Below, piece by piece: positions 8,814 through 18,544 of a stretch of DNA of 64,000 nt. The notes under the pieces are model-generated. The model was not told where the DNA came from. It saw nothing but the letters and a program-made list of their open reading frames with translations, and made no database searches. The translations under genes and the position numbers were made by a program. The stretch is from Gammaproteobacteria bacterium (GTDB lineage Bacteria; Pseudomonadota; Gammaproteobacteria; Steroidobacterales; Steroidobacteraceae): NCBI GenBank assembly GCA_028293765.1, contig JAQGOG010000178.1, forward strand, positions 1-64,000, written 5' to 3'. Numbering within the stretch: position 1 is the stretch's first letter; each line of letters begins with the position of its first letter.

Positions 8814-9752
8814 ATGCCATCAAAGTCGCATGCCCACCTCTCGGGTAGAGCCCATCCCCTCCTCGCCACTGTCGCCTGTGCCGCCGTCGCGGCATGGTTC
8901 ACCGGCTGCGCCACGGAGCGCCTGGCTTCAACCGCGCCTCAGGGTGTGGACCTCAGCGGCGAATGGCGAATCAATTGGAACTTGAGCGACGACCCTGGAA
9001 AGGTCGGTGACGAGCAGAAGGACCAGGGCCCGCGGCCGGCCGAACATTCCGGCCACGGCGGACGCGGTGGCGGTGGCGGCGGCGGCGGCTTCGGCAAGCC
9101 CGGCGGCGGCGGACCTGGCGGGCTCGGTGGGCCTGGCGGCCCCGGTGCGGGCGGGCTCGACCCAGGCGGCGGCGGCGACCTCACGAACAACTACAGCCGT
9201 CAGAACACCGGCACCGATCCATTCCAGGTTGCCCGGAATTCCGGCCACCCGGAAGAGTCCCCTTACGACGCAGCCCCCCCGGTCAGTGGGCGCTCCGACA
9301 CGTCTGGCGGCGGCCTCCTCCCCGTCCTCTACATCGCCCAATCTGACGACGCGCTCCCGGGCAGTTCCAGTGACATCGCCCCGTCGACCCGCCCCAAAAA
9401 GTCAGACATCCGCCCCGGCGTGGCTCACATGCTAGCCATTCCCGAACTCCTGACGATCTCGCAATCGGGCCTCAAGCTCGTGGTGAAATCCAACGCCGAC
9501 GCCGCTCCCGACGAATACACCGCCGGCGAAGCCACCACGATCCCCTTCGGCCCCGCCGGCGCCGACCGCTCCTCCGGCTGGCGCGATTCCGTCTTCGTCG
9601 TCATCACCAAACCCAAAAAAGGCCCCAGCAAGGAAGACGACTTCACCCTCGACTCCGAAGGCCACCTGATCTTCGCGACCCTGGTCATGCACACTGGCAA
9701 AGGCAACATAGACTTCAAACGCGTCTACGACCGCGTCCGTCGCCACAACTGA
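8814..9752 (+). CDS. Glycine-rich putative lipoprotein, function unknown
   Basis: A 312-residue protein that starts with a lipoprotein-type signal peptide (hydrophobic TVACAAVAAW, then FTGC with the lipidated Cys at 32), so it is likely anchored to a membrane facing the periplasm or outside. It continues with LSGEWRINW, a pattern common at the start of small beta-rich domains, then a glycine-rich stretch at about residues 80-125. The C-terminal half (about 200-312) looks globular, with IPELLTISQSG and a final IDFKRVYDRVRR. The ATG at 8814 has AGGAAG upstream. I do not recognise the family. Confidence 0.7.
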   Translation: MPSKSHAHLSGRAHPLLATVACAAVAAWFTGCATERLASTAPQGVDLSGEWRINWNLSDDPGKVGDEQKDQGPRPAEHSGHGGRGGGGGGGGFGKPGGGGPGGLGGPGGPGAGGLDPGGGGDLTNNYSRQNTGTDPFQVARNSGHPEESPYDAAPPVSGRSDTSGGGLLPVLYIAQSDDALPGSSSDIAPSTRPKKSDIRPGVAHMLAIPELLTISQSGLKLVVKSNADAAPDEYTAGEATTIPFGPAGADRSSGWRDSVFVVITKPKKGPSKEDDFTLDSEGHLIFATLVMHTGKGNIDFKRVYDRVRRHN

Positions 9753-9767
9753 GCGGCGCCAGTACCG

Positions 9768-9796
9768 CTGCGCCGGACGCTCGAGCGCCGGCGCAG
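9768..9796. terminator. Terminator-like hairpin between convergent genes
   Basis: Perfect 9-base arms CTGCGCCGG/CCGGCGCAG with an 11-base loop, between the lipoprotein stop (9752) and the miaE stop (9856). The position suits a bidirectional terminator; no T-tract follows on either strand. Confidence 0.4.
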
Positions 9797-9855
9797 GGTG
9801 GGCTTCACCACGAGGCAGGTGAGCGTGTAGCAGGCCGGTGACATCCTAGCCGTCA

Positions 9856-10449
9856 CTAAGGCGCCGGCGGCCCGGAATGGAACCGCAATTCTCCATCCTG
9901 TGAAGTCGCAAGCTCGGCCTCCTTCCCCGCCAGCGCCCTCAACCTGGCTTCCCACTCCTGCGCGCCGCGCTCCCTGGCCAACCCCACATACAACTCGAAG
10001 TGCCGCGCCTCCGACTCCGCGAGTCGCGCATAGAACCGCCCGAGGGGCGGCTGCAGCCGCACCGCCAACAGTCGGAACCGCTCACAAGAGCGCGCCTCGA
10101 TCAGCGCGCCAGTCAGCAGCAGGTCGAGTTTCCTGCCCGGCTCGGACGTCCTCATGACAGAGCGCAGGCCGGCCGCATATCGCCCCGGCTTTTGCCGGGT
10201 AAACGGCACGCCCAACTCCGTCATCGCCCCCTGCACCTGCTCGAAATGCCGCAATTCCTCGCGCGCCAGGCGCGACAGGGACAGCCCCAGCTGCGTGTCT
10301 TCCGGATAGGCAAAAATCAGTGCCAGCGCGGTCGAAGCGGCCTTCTTCTCACAATTGGCATGATCGACGAGCAGCTCCCGCCAACCCTCGACTGCAGCAT
10401 CAACCCACGCCGCCGGAGTGGCGACGAGCAGAATCGACTCAACACTCAA
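9856..10449 (-). CDS. miaE: tRNA 2-methylthio-N6-isopentenyladenosine-37 hydroxylase
   Basis: A 197-residue ferritin-like di-iron monooxygenase. MiaE hydroxylates the isopentenyl side chain of ms2i6A at tRNA position 37. Metal-ligand segments are visible: E34 in NCEKKA, EELRHFE (about 64-70), EARSCERF and the terminal SEARHFELY. The start is taken as TTG at 10449, about 8 bases after a GAGGTGA ribosome-binding site; no ATG fits the family N-terminus. It lies 56 bases downstream of the kinase gene on the same strand. Confidence 0.92.
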   Translation of the reverse strand: MSVESILLVATPAAWVDAAVEGWRELLVDHANCEKKAASTALALIFAYPEDTQLGLSLSRLAREELRHFEQVQGAMTELGVPFTRQKPGRYAAGLRSVMRTSEPGRKLDLLLTGALIEARSCERFRLLAVRLQPPLGRFYARLAESEARHFELYVGLARERGAQEWEARLRALAGKEAELATSQDGELRFHSGPPAP

Positions 10450-10505
10450 ACGGTCACCTCAACTCTCACTTCTCTCACCTCACCGCTCCGCGGCTCACGC
10501 GCTGC

Positions 10506-11759
10506 TCACGCCGCGAGCTCGCCTCTGAGCACCCGTCTAAGCGCCCCCTCCAGCGCAACGGCCGCCTCCCCCGCGTTGGGGTAGCGATCCTCCGGCACCT
10601 TCGCCAGTAGCCGCTCCAGAATCGGCTGCAGCGACTCGAAAGCCTCCGGTAGCCGTGGCACAGGCTCCTTGCGATGCTTGTAGATGAGCGCCATCGGGTT
10701 GTCCGCCTTGTACGGCTTCTCCCGCGCCAGCATCTCGAAGAGGATGACGCCCAGGCTGTAAAGGTCGCTGCGCCCGTCGATAGGCTCTCCGTGGCCCTGC
10801 TCCGGGCTCATGTAGTGAGGCGTCCCGAAAATCATCCCGTGGTCCGTCACGTCGCCAGCCAGCGCCGCGTCCTTCGCGAGGCCGAAATCGATGAGCGCGA
10901 TGCTGCCGTCGTCCCGCAGCATGACGTTGCCGGGCTTGAGATCCCGATGCAGCACCCCCGCGTTATGGATAGCCTCCAGCGCCTTGGCGATCGCAATCGA
11001 GTTGTATAGCGCCCGTCGCACCGAAATGCCCGCCCGCATCCGGCCGCGCAGGTCGCCCGCCGGGAAATACTCCATAACGAGCCACGCGTGCTCATCACTT
11101 ACGCCGAGATCGTAGAGTCGCACGATGCCGGGGCTGCGAATGCGCTGGACGATTTCGTATTCCTGCAGGAAGCGCCGGAATGAGTCATCGAGCTCACCGC
11201 TGTGCTCGACGTGCCGGTCGCGGGCGACTTTCAGCGCTACCAACGTACCCGCGGCCTCACTCTCACCGAGGTAAAGGTCCGATACCGTCCCTGTTGCAAT
11301 GCGGCGGATATGGCGATAACCCCGGATGAACGCGCTCCCAAAGCGCTGCGCGTCGCGCCCGGCGACACTCGTTCGCCACACTGCGCGGGCGAATGACTGC
11401 CTGTGCTCCGCGGCAGCGAGCACCTGAGTGAAGCGCTCCTGCGCGACCTCCTCGCGGGACACGAGGTATACGCCCAGGGGAATTGCCTCATAGGCGGCGG
11501 AGTCGCGTCCGCTCAAAAGCACGATGGGTGCGAAGCCAGCCCTGCCGGCAAGCTCCTTCGCCCAGGCCAAACCGCTGCCGCCGGACCATTCGCCAGCCAG
11601 CAACACCGCGTCGAACCCTTGCGCCAGAAGCTCAGGTGGCAGGGCTCCCTGCAGCACGGGATCGCGCACGACCAGCTCAGCGTCCGGCCGCCACAACGCC
11701 ACCCGCTGCCGGATCTCAGCGCACCGCCGCGAGTCTTCTTCAATCAACAACAAGCGCAT
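10506..11759 (-). CDS. Ser/Thr protein kinase with N-terminal degenerate receiver domain
   Basis: A 417-residue cytoplasmic protein. Residues 1-125 have the fold pattern of a response-regulator receiver (LLLIEEDS with the acidic pair; FDAVLLAGEW at strand 3), but the phosphoacceptor Asp is replaced by Ala in VLLAGEW and no KP lysine is visible, so it is probably not phosphorylated. Residues about 155-410 form a Hanks-type kinase: VALKVARD (ATP lysine), HRDLKPGNVM (catalytic loop), DFGLAKD and GTPHYMSPEQ. No transmembrane helix or PASTA repeat is seen. The ATG at 11759 is preferred because it begins the receiver; a TTG at 11795 would add 12 residues. Substrate unknown. Confidence 0.88.
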   Translation of the reverse strand: MRLLLIEEDSRRCAEIRQRVALWRPDAELVVRDPVLQGALPPELLAQGFDAVLLAGEWSGGSGLAWAKELAGRAGFAPIVLLSGRDSAAYEAIPLGVYLVSREEVAQERFTQVLAAAEHRQSFARAVWRTSVAGRDAQRFGSAFIRGYRHIRRIATGTVSDLYLGESEAAGTLVALKVARDRHVEHSGELDDSFRRFLQEYEIVQRIRSPGIVRLYDLGVSDEHAWLVMEYFPAGDLRGRMRAGISVRRALYNSIAIAKALEAIHNAGVLHRDLKPGNVMLRDDGSIALIDFGLAKDAALAGDVTDHGMIFGTPHYMSPEQGHGEPIDGRSDLYSLGVILFEMLAREKPYKADNPMALIYKHRKEPVPRLPEAFESLQPILERLLAKVPEDRYPNAGEAAVALEGALRRVLRGELAA

Positions 11760-11848
11760 TGCGATTCGGCCAGAAATAGAGGCAGCTGGGTTCAATGCGA
11801 AACTGACAGGCGACCCCCATCACTGTGCGCGCCCGAGCATGACAACAA

Positions 11849-13084
11849 CTACAGCACGCGCGACCGCGCACCACCACGACCGTCCTGCAAAGAGCGAGCC
11901 GACTCCGCGGACAGCTTCAGGCCGATCACCAGATCACCTACGTTTGTGCCGGTGGGCCCTGTGTGAACGAGATCGCCGGTGGCGGCGAGCGCGGTACCGG
12001 AGTCCGCACGCTGCAAACACGAATCGGCGTCGAACTCGACAAGCGCAAGACGTGCGCACGTCTCAGCATCGACAAGTGCCCCCGCATCGTCCGTAGCCCC
12101 GTCCGTCCCGTCAGTGCCCGCGGCCAGCAACATCAGATCGGAATGCCCCGCTATGAGCCGCGCCGTCGCGAGCCCAAGGTGTTGATTCCGCCCGCCGCGC
12201 CCCGGATGCTCAGGCAGCTGCACAGTGGATTCGCCACCCCACACCCGCACTTCGCTGGTATTCAGATGCAACTCGTGAGCGAATCGGACGGCGAGGCGCA
12301 TGACGTCACCGTCGAATCGCCGCGATGACAGCCCTACCTCGAGCCCGAGCTCCATTGCGGCAGCCGCCACACTCTGCATGGCGTGATCGATGGACGCAAT
12401 GACGGTGCGCTCGACGCGATCCGGGGTGACGCCAGAAGGCCCGAGCAAACCCGAGCCAATGACCGCAGGATCGTCACCAGGGACATCCGAGATAAACAAC
12501 GCGCGAGCGACACGCCCATTGAGACGTGCCGCTAGCCGTCCTCCCTTGATGAGCGAAAGGCGCGAACGCCGCGCATTCAACTCACCGATGGCGATCCCCT
12601 CCCCAAGCCCCTGCGAGGTCATCCGCTCGAGGTCGGCGAAGGTGGTGCCGGCCTCCAGTACTTCCACGAGGCTCGAAGACCCGCCGGAGATGAGAAACAA
12701 CGGGTCCACGAACTCGGGCAACTCGTCCACCCAGCGCAGCAGGCGCGCTCCGGCAGCGAGCGAGCGTTCATCAGGCATGGGATGCGCGCTCTCGTGAATC
12801 TCGAACCCCGGCGTCGCCGTCAACTGCGGCAACACATGTCCGTCCTTCGTGATCACGAGGGTGCGCTCGATCGCAGTGCCGAGCGCGTCGTGAGCACCGA
12901 GCACCATCGACGACGCAGCCTTGCCAATCGCCGCGATCCATATCGGCCGCGTGCTGCGTGACGCCAAGTCGGCGGTCAGCGCGTTCCGAACGCAGCTACG
13001 CCCATCGACGCGCGCCAAGCCGGCACGGAAGAGTTCGAGAAGCAATTGGCGACGTGGGTCTGGAGAATTCACGGATGTCCGCAC
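11849..13084 (-). CDS. Glycerate 2-kinase (MOFRL family)
   Basis: A 411-residue protein of the GckA/TtuD type that phosphorylates D-glycerate to 2-phosphoglycerate, linking glyoxylate/tartronate or serine catabolism to glycolysis. Family segments: IGKAASSM near residue 50, HPMPDE, the glycine-rich ISGGSSSL, LFISDVPGDDPAVIGSG and the C-terminal MOFRL domain with GGRNQHLGLA and AAGTDGTDG. The start at 13084 is GTG. It stands alone, with no glyoxylate carboligase or tartronate reductase beside it. ttuD or gckA would be suitable names, but the exact pathway cannot be told. Confidence 0.9.
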   Translation of the reverse strand: MRTSVNSPDPRRQLLLELFRAGLARVDGRSCVRNALTADLASRSTRPIWIAAIGKAASSMVLGAHDALGTAIERTLVITKDGHVLPQLTATPGFEIHESAHPMPDERSLAAGARLLRWVDELPEFVDPLFLISGGSSSLVEVLEAGTTFADLERMTSQGLGEGIAIGELNARRSRLSLIKGGRLAARLNGRVARALFISDVPGDDPAVIGSGLLGPSGVTPDRVERTVIASIDHAMQSVAAAAMELGLEVGLSSRRFDGDVMRLAVRFAHELHLNTSEVRVWGGESTVQLPEHPGRGGRNQHLGLATARLIAGHSDLMLLAAGTDGTDGATDDAGALVDAETCARLALVEFDADSCLQRADSGTALAATGDLVHTGPTGTNVGDLVIGLKLSAESARSLQDGRGGARSRVL

Positions 13085-13162
13085 ATGGCAGGCGCGCAGC
13101 GGTCGCCAGATAAAGTCGTCCTCGAGCCGTTACGCCCCAAGGGAAAGCGCTGGGAGCCTAAG

Positions 13163-14665
13163 TCAGCGAATGACCTTGAGCTTCCCGCGACGTTCGCGCC
13201 GGAGAGCCTTGGCGTCATCGGACCGCTCAAGCTGCAGGCGTTCGAGATATTCGGGGGTGATATCACCCGTAGCGTATTCGCCCGAGAAACAGGAGGTGTC
13301 GAACTCTTCGATACGCGCGTCCTCGTGCTTGCACGCGGCGATGAGGTCCTCGAGATCCTGGTATACGAGCCAGTCGGCACCGATGAGGCGCGCGACTTCA
13401 TCCTGGCTACGCCCGCTCGCGACGAGCTCACGTGCCGCCGGCATGTCGATACCGTACACGTTAGGGAAGCGTACCGGGGGCGCCGCCGAGGCGAAATAGA
13501 CTTTCCTCGCGCCCGCTTCGCGTGCCAGCTCGATGATCTGTGCGGAAGTCGTGCCGCGTACGATGGAATCGTCAACCAGCAGAACGTTCTTACCGCGGAA
13601 CTCCAGGTCGATCGCGTTCAGTTTGCGGCGCACGGATTTCTCGCGCTGCTCCTGCCCCGGCATGATGAACGTGCGGCCGATGTAGCGGTTCTTGGTGAAC
13701 CCTTCGCGGTACTTGAGGCCGAGCCGTTGCGCCAGCTGCAAGGCACTGGTGCGGCTCGTGTCCGGAATTGGAATGACGACGTCGATGTCGTAGTTCGGGC
13801 GCTCGCGCAGAATCTTCTCCGCGAGCCGGTCGCCCATACGCATCCGGGCGCGGTACACCGAGATGTTGTCGATCTTGGAGTCAGGACGGGCGAAATAGAC
13901 GTACTCGAAGATGCACGGCGTATGCCGGACGGTGGCAACGCATTGATGCGAGTGCAGGCGACCTTGCTCGTCGATGAACACGGCTTCGCCTGGAGCGATG
14001 TCGCGTACCAGCCGGAATGAGAGACTGTCCAGCGCGACGCTTTCAGAAGCCAGCATCCATTCCGGGCCGCGCGGAGTATCGCGCTGACCGAGCACTAGCG
14101 GACGGATACCATTCGGATCGCGAAACCCAAGAATACCGTGGCCGATGATCATCGCCACAACTGCGTATCCCCCGCGACAGCGCCTGTACACCGCGTTGAG
14201 AGCGGCGAACACGTCCGCCGGCGTTATGCGCGGAGTCCCGATCCGCTGCAACTCCGAGGCGAACACATTCAGCAACACCTCGGAATCCGACGTGGTGTTG
14301 AGATGCCGCCGGTCCTCACGAATGAGGATCTCCGCCAGCTCGGTCGCGTTCGTGAGATTTCCGTTGTGGGCGAGGCAGATACCGTAGGGCGCGTTCACAT
14401 AGAACGGCTGTGCTTCCGCAGCACCATCGCAGCCGGCGGTCGGGTAGCGCACATGCCCGATCCCGACGTTGCCCTTCAGTTCGAGCATGTGATGCTGCTG
14501 AAACACGTCGCGCACGAGGCCCGGGCCCTTGCGCACGTATAGCTCCCCATCCACGGAGGTGGCGATGCCCGCCGCGTCCTGTCCGCGGTGCTGAAGCACC
14601 GTGAGCCCGTCGTAGATTCGTTGATTGACCGCGCTCGTTCCGACGACACCGACAATTCCGCACAT
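13163..14665 (-). CDS. purF: Amidophosphoribosyltransferase
   Basis: A 500-residue enzyme of the first committed purine step: PRPP + Gln to 5-phosphoribosylamine. It opens with MCGIVGVVG, so Cys2 becomes the N-terminal nucleophile of the glutaminase domain after Met removal. [12 protein letters not shown] and the SDSEVLLN region follow, then the phosphoribosyltransferase domain with the PRPP loop [13 protein letters not shown] near residue 360. It is the last gene of the asd-fimV-truA-accD-folC-dedD-cvpA-purF block, 19 bases after cvpA. Confidence 0.98.
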   Translation of the reverse strand: MCGIVGVVGTSAVNQRIYDGLTVLQHRGQDAAGIATSVDGELYVRKGPGLVRDVFQQHHMLELKGNVGIGHVRYPTAGCDGAAEAQPFYVNAPYGICLAHNGNLTNATELAEILIREDRRHLNTTSDSEVLLNVFASELQRIGTPRITPADVFAALNAVYRRCRGGYAVVAMIIGHGILGFRDPNGIRPLVLGQRDTPRGPEWMLASESVALDSLSFRLVRDIAPGEAVFIDEQGRLHSHQCVATVRHTPCIFEYVYFARPDSKIDNISVYRARMRMGDRLAEKILRERPNYDIDVVIPIPDTSRTSALQLAQRLGLKYREGFTKNRYIGRTFIMPGQEQREKSVRRKLNAIDLEFRGKNVLLVDDSIVRGTTSAQIIELAREAGARKVYFASAAPPVRFPNVYGIDMPAARELVASGRSQDEVARLIGADWLVYQDLEDLIAACKHEDARIEEFDTSCFSGEYATGDITPEYLERLQLERSDDAKALRRERRGKLKVIR

Positions 14666-14684
14666 GCTCAGCCGCCTTTGGCCC

Positions 14685-15188
14685 TTAGGCCCCCAACGCT
14701 ACACGACCCGCGTGTCGTACTCGCTCTTCCCCTACCATCGCGCGAAGACCGTTCGCGATGGACTCGCCGTAGGGAATGAGCACCGACCGAGTCCACCAGC
14801 GCTCGCCATCCAGGCGCAGCAGTTGCCCCAGAATGACGAACACGCCCAGCAGCACGAGACCGCGCAGGGCACCGAAAACGAAACCGAGGAAGCGGTCCAT
14901 GCCGCTGAAAATGGACAGGCGCACGAAGTGCCCGACCGTGGCTCCAATCCCCGTTCCCAGGAGCAGGATGACCACCACGAGAATGACCCGCGCCGCCCAG
15001 ATCCTGACCTGCGACCCCGCCAGTAGGCCGCCCAGGTGGGGCGCGATCAGATCCGAGAAATGCCACGCAATGAAGAGCGCGATGATCCACGTCACAACCG
15101 CGATCGCTTCGCGCAGAAATCCGCGCAGGGATCCAACCACGGCGGAGATGATGACGGTTGCGATCACCAGGTAGTCGGTTATGTTCAT
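14685..15188 (-). CDS. cvpA: CvpA family membrane protein
   Basis: A 167-residue inner-membrane protein with about four hydrophobic helices and the CvpA segments [21 protein letters not shown] and [13 protein letters not shown]. In E. coli it is needed for colicin V production and shares a transcript with purF; its biochemical role is not settled. The start was moved to ATG 15188 (MNITDYLVI) because the upstream extension is not hydrophobic and has no homologous look. A 126-base gap separates it from dedD. Confidence 0.93.
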   Translation of the reverse strand: MNITDYLVIATVIISAVVGSLRGFLREAIAVVTWIIALFIAWHFSDLIAPHLGGLLAGSQVRIWAARVILVVVILLLGTGIGATVGHFVRLSIFSGMDRFLGFVFGALRGLVLLGVFVILGQLLRLDGERWWTRSVLIPYGESIANGLRAMVGEERVRHAGRVALGA

Positions 15189-15314
15189 CGGAGCAAGACT
15201 CGACCATGCTTGAACGCGCGCGGATTGTACAAGAGCACTCGATGCGCTGCTCAGGCAGCTCGTCACGGACAGAGGCAAGTCCGCCGTGCGCCTCCAGGTG
15301 GTCGTTCCAGGTCA

Positions 15315-16127
15315 CTATTTGGGGACAACCGAACCAGCGTGACCCGCCGCTCGTAAGCTGGCGTTCAGCTGGTCGGCCGCGGCGCGCTCCGGCACCGGCC
15401 CGGCGCGCACCCGCCACAGAGTCCGCCCGCCGCCCGTGCTCTCCGACACTGAGGTATGGAACCCCTTGCGCTTGAGGTCCTGCATCAGGCGATCCGCGTT
15501 CGCGCGACTGGCAAAGACTCCTAGCTGCACCATCCAGCCGGTCGTTGACGTGGCTTTTTCCGTGGACGCCGGTAGGCCCGCAGCCCTTTCGGGCGGCGCG
15601 TACGGCGCCGGGTTTTTTTCCGGGGCGGAAGGCCTCTGGGCGGCCACCGGTTTCGCCGCTATCGGCGCTTCGGCCGACGCGGTCTTCTCGGCTGCTACGA
15701 GCTTCTCGGCCGCCGTCGCCTTCTCGGCTGCCGCTGACTTCCGCGGAGCCGGCTGCGGCTCCTCTCGCGCCGCATCTGGCTGCGCGTTCGCCTGCGGCGT
15801 AACTTGGGGTTCGTCCGGCGAGGGCGTCGGGCGTGAGTCGCTCGTGGAAGGCGCTGGCTGCGAACCCGTCGCTGACTCGTCGATAGGAGCTGGCTGCGCG
15901 GGCCCGTTGGCCTGCGGCGTCGATGTACTCGCGCTCGCGCCAGTGTGCGAATCGTCCGCGAGATTTATCGTGTACGAGCGTAATGGCGGTTCCTCTGAGG
16001 AGGTCGCTGCCGCCTGCGGCACAGGCGCGGACCGCGAGGGCCCGCTGAGCAGCTCTGGGACCAACAACACGATCAGCACAACGAGAATGATCGCGCCGGT
16101 CAGTCGTTCTTTCACCAGGCTATCCAA
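15315..16127 (-). CDS. dedD: SPOR-domain cell division protein (DedD-like)
   Basis: A 270-residue protein with one membrane anchor (about residues 11-29, GAIILVVLIVLLVPELL), a long periplasmic Ala/Pro/Glu/Lys linker with repeated AAEK units, and a C-terminal SPOR domain (about 195-270) starting TTGWMVQLGVFASRANA. SPOR domains bind denuded glycan strands at the septum. The start is read as TTG at 16127 because MDSLVKERLTGA matches the usual DedD N-terminus; a GTG four codons in is the alternative. The folC-dedD-cvpA-purF order supports the name. Confidence 0.9.
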   Translation of the reverse strand: MDSLVKERLTGAIILVVLIVLLVPELLSGPSRSAPVPQAAATSSEEPPLRSYTINLADDSHTGASASTSTPQANGPAQPAPIDESATGSQPAPSTSDSRPTPSPDEPQVTPQANAQPDAAREEPQPAPRKSAAAEKATAAEKLVAAEKTASAEAPIAAKPVAAQRPSAPEKNPAPYAPPERAAGLPASTEKATSTTGWMVQLGVFASRANADRLMQDLKRKGFHTSVSESTGGGRTLWRVRAGPVPERAAADQLNASLRAAGHAGSVVPK

Positions 16128-16243
16128 GATGGGGGCGGAACCGCATCAATCAACCGTAGGCTTCGCTGCGGGGCGAGCTGAGCGGCCAGCGAGTCGGGAC
16201 GGCCGGACCGGCAACGCGCCACGGGCGAGCTTGCGACACACCC

Positions 16244-17611
16244 TCAGTATATCCCAAGCCATTGCAGCGCCGGTCCCACCGTATAGAACGAACCGAAGAC
16301 GATGACGCGATCCCCCGGCTCCGCGGTCGCACGGGCGATTTCGCAGCCCGCCGCTACTGAAGGTGCGAGAGTTATTTCCCCGGTGGCCAAACTCAACCGC
16401 TGCGCAAGCACTTCTGCAGGCACGCCGCGCGGTCCCGGCAGGGAGCACACAATCCAATGGTCCACGAGCGGTTCCAGCGCGCTGGCAATCACCTTCGCAT
16501 CTTTGTCCCCGAGAATGCCGACCACGGCGAATGTCCGCCCTTTGCGGGTACTGCTCGCCGGCCCTTGCGGCATGGGAACGGGGGGCATGGGCCGCTCGCG
16601 GACGTGCCTCGCAAAGATCGCGGCAGCGGGCTCGTTGTGCGCGATGTCCAGAATCCACTCGACGGGCCCCGCCACGACCTGAAATCGGCCGGGCAGCCTG
16701 ACGCTCCGCAGCGCCTCTCCTACAGTGCGCTCATTCAACTCGAGCGGGCGTGAGCCGGCCACCAGAGGCCGGCTGCCGTCGGCCATAACGCCAGGGGTTG
16801 CGTTCATCAGGGCTTCTACCGCAGCAAGAGCCGTAGCGGCATTCCGATACTGAATCGACCCGGCCAAAGCCGACGGCGGCAGATCGCGCAGCGATAGCCG
16901 CATGCCTTGGTAACTCCAGCGCGCTCCGTCAGCCGGCCCTTTCTCCACGCGCCACGTGAAGTCCTTTCCCGCAACTACCGGCAGCGCCTGCAACGCATCG
17001 ATCACCGAATAAACACTCGCCGGCATGTCTTCCGTCCCCAGCACAGCGGGACGACCGGAGCGAAAGATACCCGCCTTCTCCGCGCCGATGAGCTCCAGCG
17101 TGTCACCGAGCCAGTCACGATGGTCCAAACCGATGGAGCAAACGATGGCAACATCCGCATCGACGAGATTCACCGCGTCGAGACGCCCTCCGAGCCCCAC
17201 CTCCAGGATGGCCACATCGACCCTGCGCTCCGCGAAAATCAAGAGAGCGGCGAGCGCGTTGTACTCGAAGAAAGTCAGAGTGGTTGTGCCGCGTGCGCGC
17301 TCGATCCGCTCGAACGCTGCAACCAGTTCGTCGTCGCCGACCTCGACGCCATCGACCCGGATGCGCTCGTTGTAACGAATGAAGTGCGGCGAAGTGAACA
17401 TGCCCGTGGAAGCGCCCGCCGCGCGCAAGAACGCGTCCAGATGCACGACGGTAGATCCCTTTCCGTTAGTACCCCCGACCGTGATCACCGGGCAGGCCGG
17501 CTTATCGACACCCAACGCGCGCGCCACAGCCATGACGCGGGCAAGGCCCATGTCGATAGCTTTGGGGTGTACTGACTCCTGCAGAGTCAGCCAAGCGTCG
17601 AGCGTACGCAA
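16244..17611 (-). CDS. folC: Bifunctional dihydrofolate synthase / folylpolyglutamate synthase
   Basis: A 455-residue Mur-ligase-like ATP enzyme that adds glutamate to dihydropteroate and to folates. The P-loop VGGTNGKGST lies near residue 46, then FTSPHFIRYNERIRV, the FEYNALAALLIFAE and EVGLGGRLDAVN segments, and GILGDKDA in the C-terminal domain. The start is TTG at 17611 with AGAAGG upstream; no ATG fits. It begins 22 bases after the accD stop. Confidence 0.96.
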   Translation of the reverse strand: MRTLDAWLTLQESVHPKAIDMGLARVMAVARALGVDKPACPVITVGGTNGKGSTVVHLDAFLRAAGASTGMFTSPHFIRYNERIRVDGVEVGDDELVAAFERIERARGTTTLTFFEYNALAALLIFAERRVDVAILEVGLGGRLDAVNLVDADVAIVCSIGLDHRDWLGDTLELIGAEKAGIFRSGRPAVLGTEDMPASVYSVIDALQALPVVAGKDFTWRVEKGPADGARWSYQGMRLSLRDLPPSALAGSIQYRNAATALAAVEALMNATPGVMADGSRPLVAGSRPLELNERTVGEALRSVRLPGRFQVVAGPVEWILDIAHNEPAAAIFARHVRERPMPPVPMPQGPASSTRKGRTFAVVGILGDKDAKVIASALEPLVDHWIVCSLPGPRGVPAEVLAQRLSLATGEITLAPSVAAGCEIARATAEPGDRVIVFGSFYTVGPALQWLGIY

Positions 17612-17633
17612 AGCGCCTTCTTCAGCGGCCCCG

Positions 17634-18518
17634 TCAGGCCGCGGCTACAGGGGCAGCGGCGGGCGCTGGCGGCTGCTTCTGCAGCATGCGCAACACGCCC
17701 CCGATCCGATCGCGCATGTCGCGCCGGTCGACAATCATGTCAAGAGTGCCGTGCTCGAGCAGGAATTCGCTTCGCTGGAAGCCCTCCGGCAACGTCTCAC
17801 GCACCGTCTGCTGAATCACACGCGCGCCCGCGAAGCCAATCAGCGCGCGGGGCTCGGCGATATTCAAGTCGCCGAGCATGGCGAGACTCGCCGACACGCC
17901 ACCCGTCGTCGGATCCGTCATGACCGAGATATATGGCAGATGCGCCTGCGCGAGGCGCGCCAAAGAGCTGGCTGTCTTTGCCATCTGCATGAGTGAATAG
18001 AGCGCTTCCTGCATCCGCGCCCCACCGCTCGCGGTAAAGCATACGAACGGTTTTCCGTGCTCGATGCAATGATCTATGCCGCGCTTGAAACGCTCGCCGA
18101 CCACGGAACCCATCGAGCCGCCGAGGAACTGGAACTCAAATGCACAAGCGACGATGGGCAGCTCGAGGAGAGTGCCCACCATCACGATGAGTGCATCGGT
18201 CTCGCCGGTCGCCTTGGTCGCCGCGATGAGACGATCTCTGTAACGCTTACTGTCGCGAAATTTGAGAGGGTCCTCGGGAGTGATGCCCGCGCCGATCTCC
18301 AGCGTCTCGCCCGGATCGAGAAAGCGCTCGAGGCGGTCGCGGCCGCCGATGCGCATGTGATGACTGCACTTGGGGCAGACATACAGATTGCGCTCGAGCT
18401 CTGCGCGATACAGCACGGCGTCACAGGCAGGGCACTTGATCCACAACCCCTCCGGAACCGAGCGCGTGCGCCGTTCGGTCTTGATCCGGGAGGGCATGAT
18501 TTTTTCGAACCACGACAT
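17634..18518 (-). CDS. accD: Acetyl-CoA carboxylase carboxyltransferase subunit beta
   Basis: A 294-residue subunit that, with AccA, moves the carboxyl group from carboxybiotin to acetyl-CoA, the first step of fatty acid synthesis. The N-terminal zinc ribbon has CPACDAVLY and CPKCSHH (four Cys, about residues 27-49). The crotonase-like body includes [21 protein letters not shown] and the [10 protein letters not shown] oxyanion-hole region. The start at ATG 18518 (MSWFEKI) matches the family. truA ends 26 bases upstream; the trpF (and trpBA) genes that often lie between truA and accD are absent here. Confidence 0.97.
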   Translation of the reverse strand: MSWFEKIMPSRIKTERRTRSVPEGLWIKCPACDAVLYRAELERNLYVCPKCSHHMRIGGRDRLERFLDPGETLEIGAGITPEDPLKFRDSKRYRDRLIAATKATGETDALIVMVGTLLELPIVACAFEFQFLGGSMGSVVGERFKRGIDHCIEHGKPFVCFTASGGARMQEALYSLMQMAKTASSLARLAQAHLPYISVMTDPTTGGVSASLAMLGDLNIAEPRALIGFAGARVIQQTVRETLPEGFQRSEFLLEHGTLDMIVDRRDMRDRIGGVLRMLQKQPPAPAAAPVAAA

Positions 18519-18544
18519 GAGGGAGAACCCGCGGTCGGAAGCGA

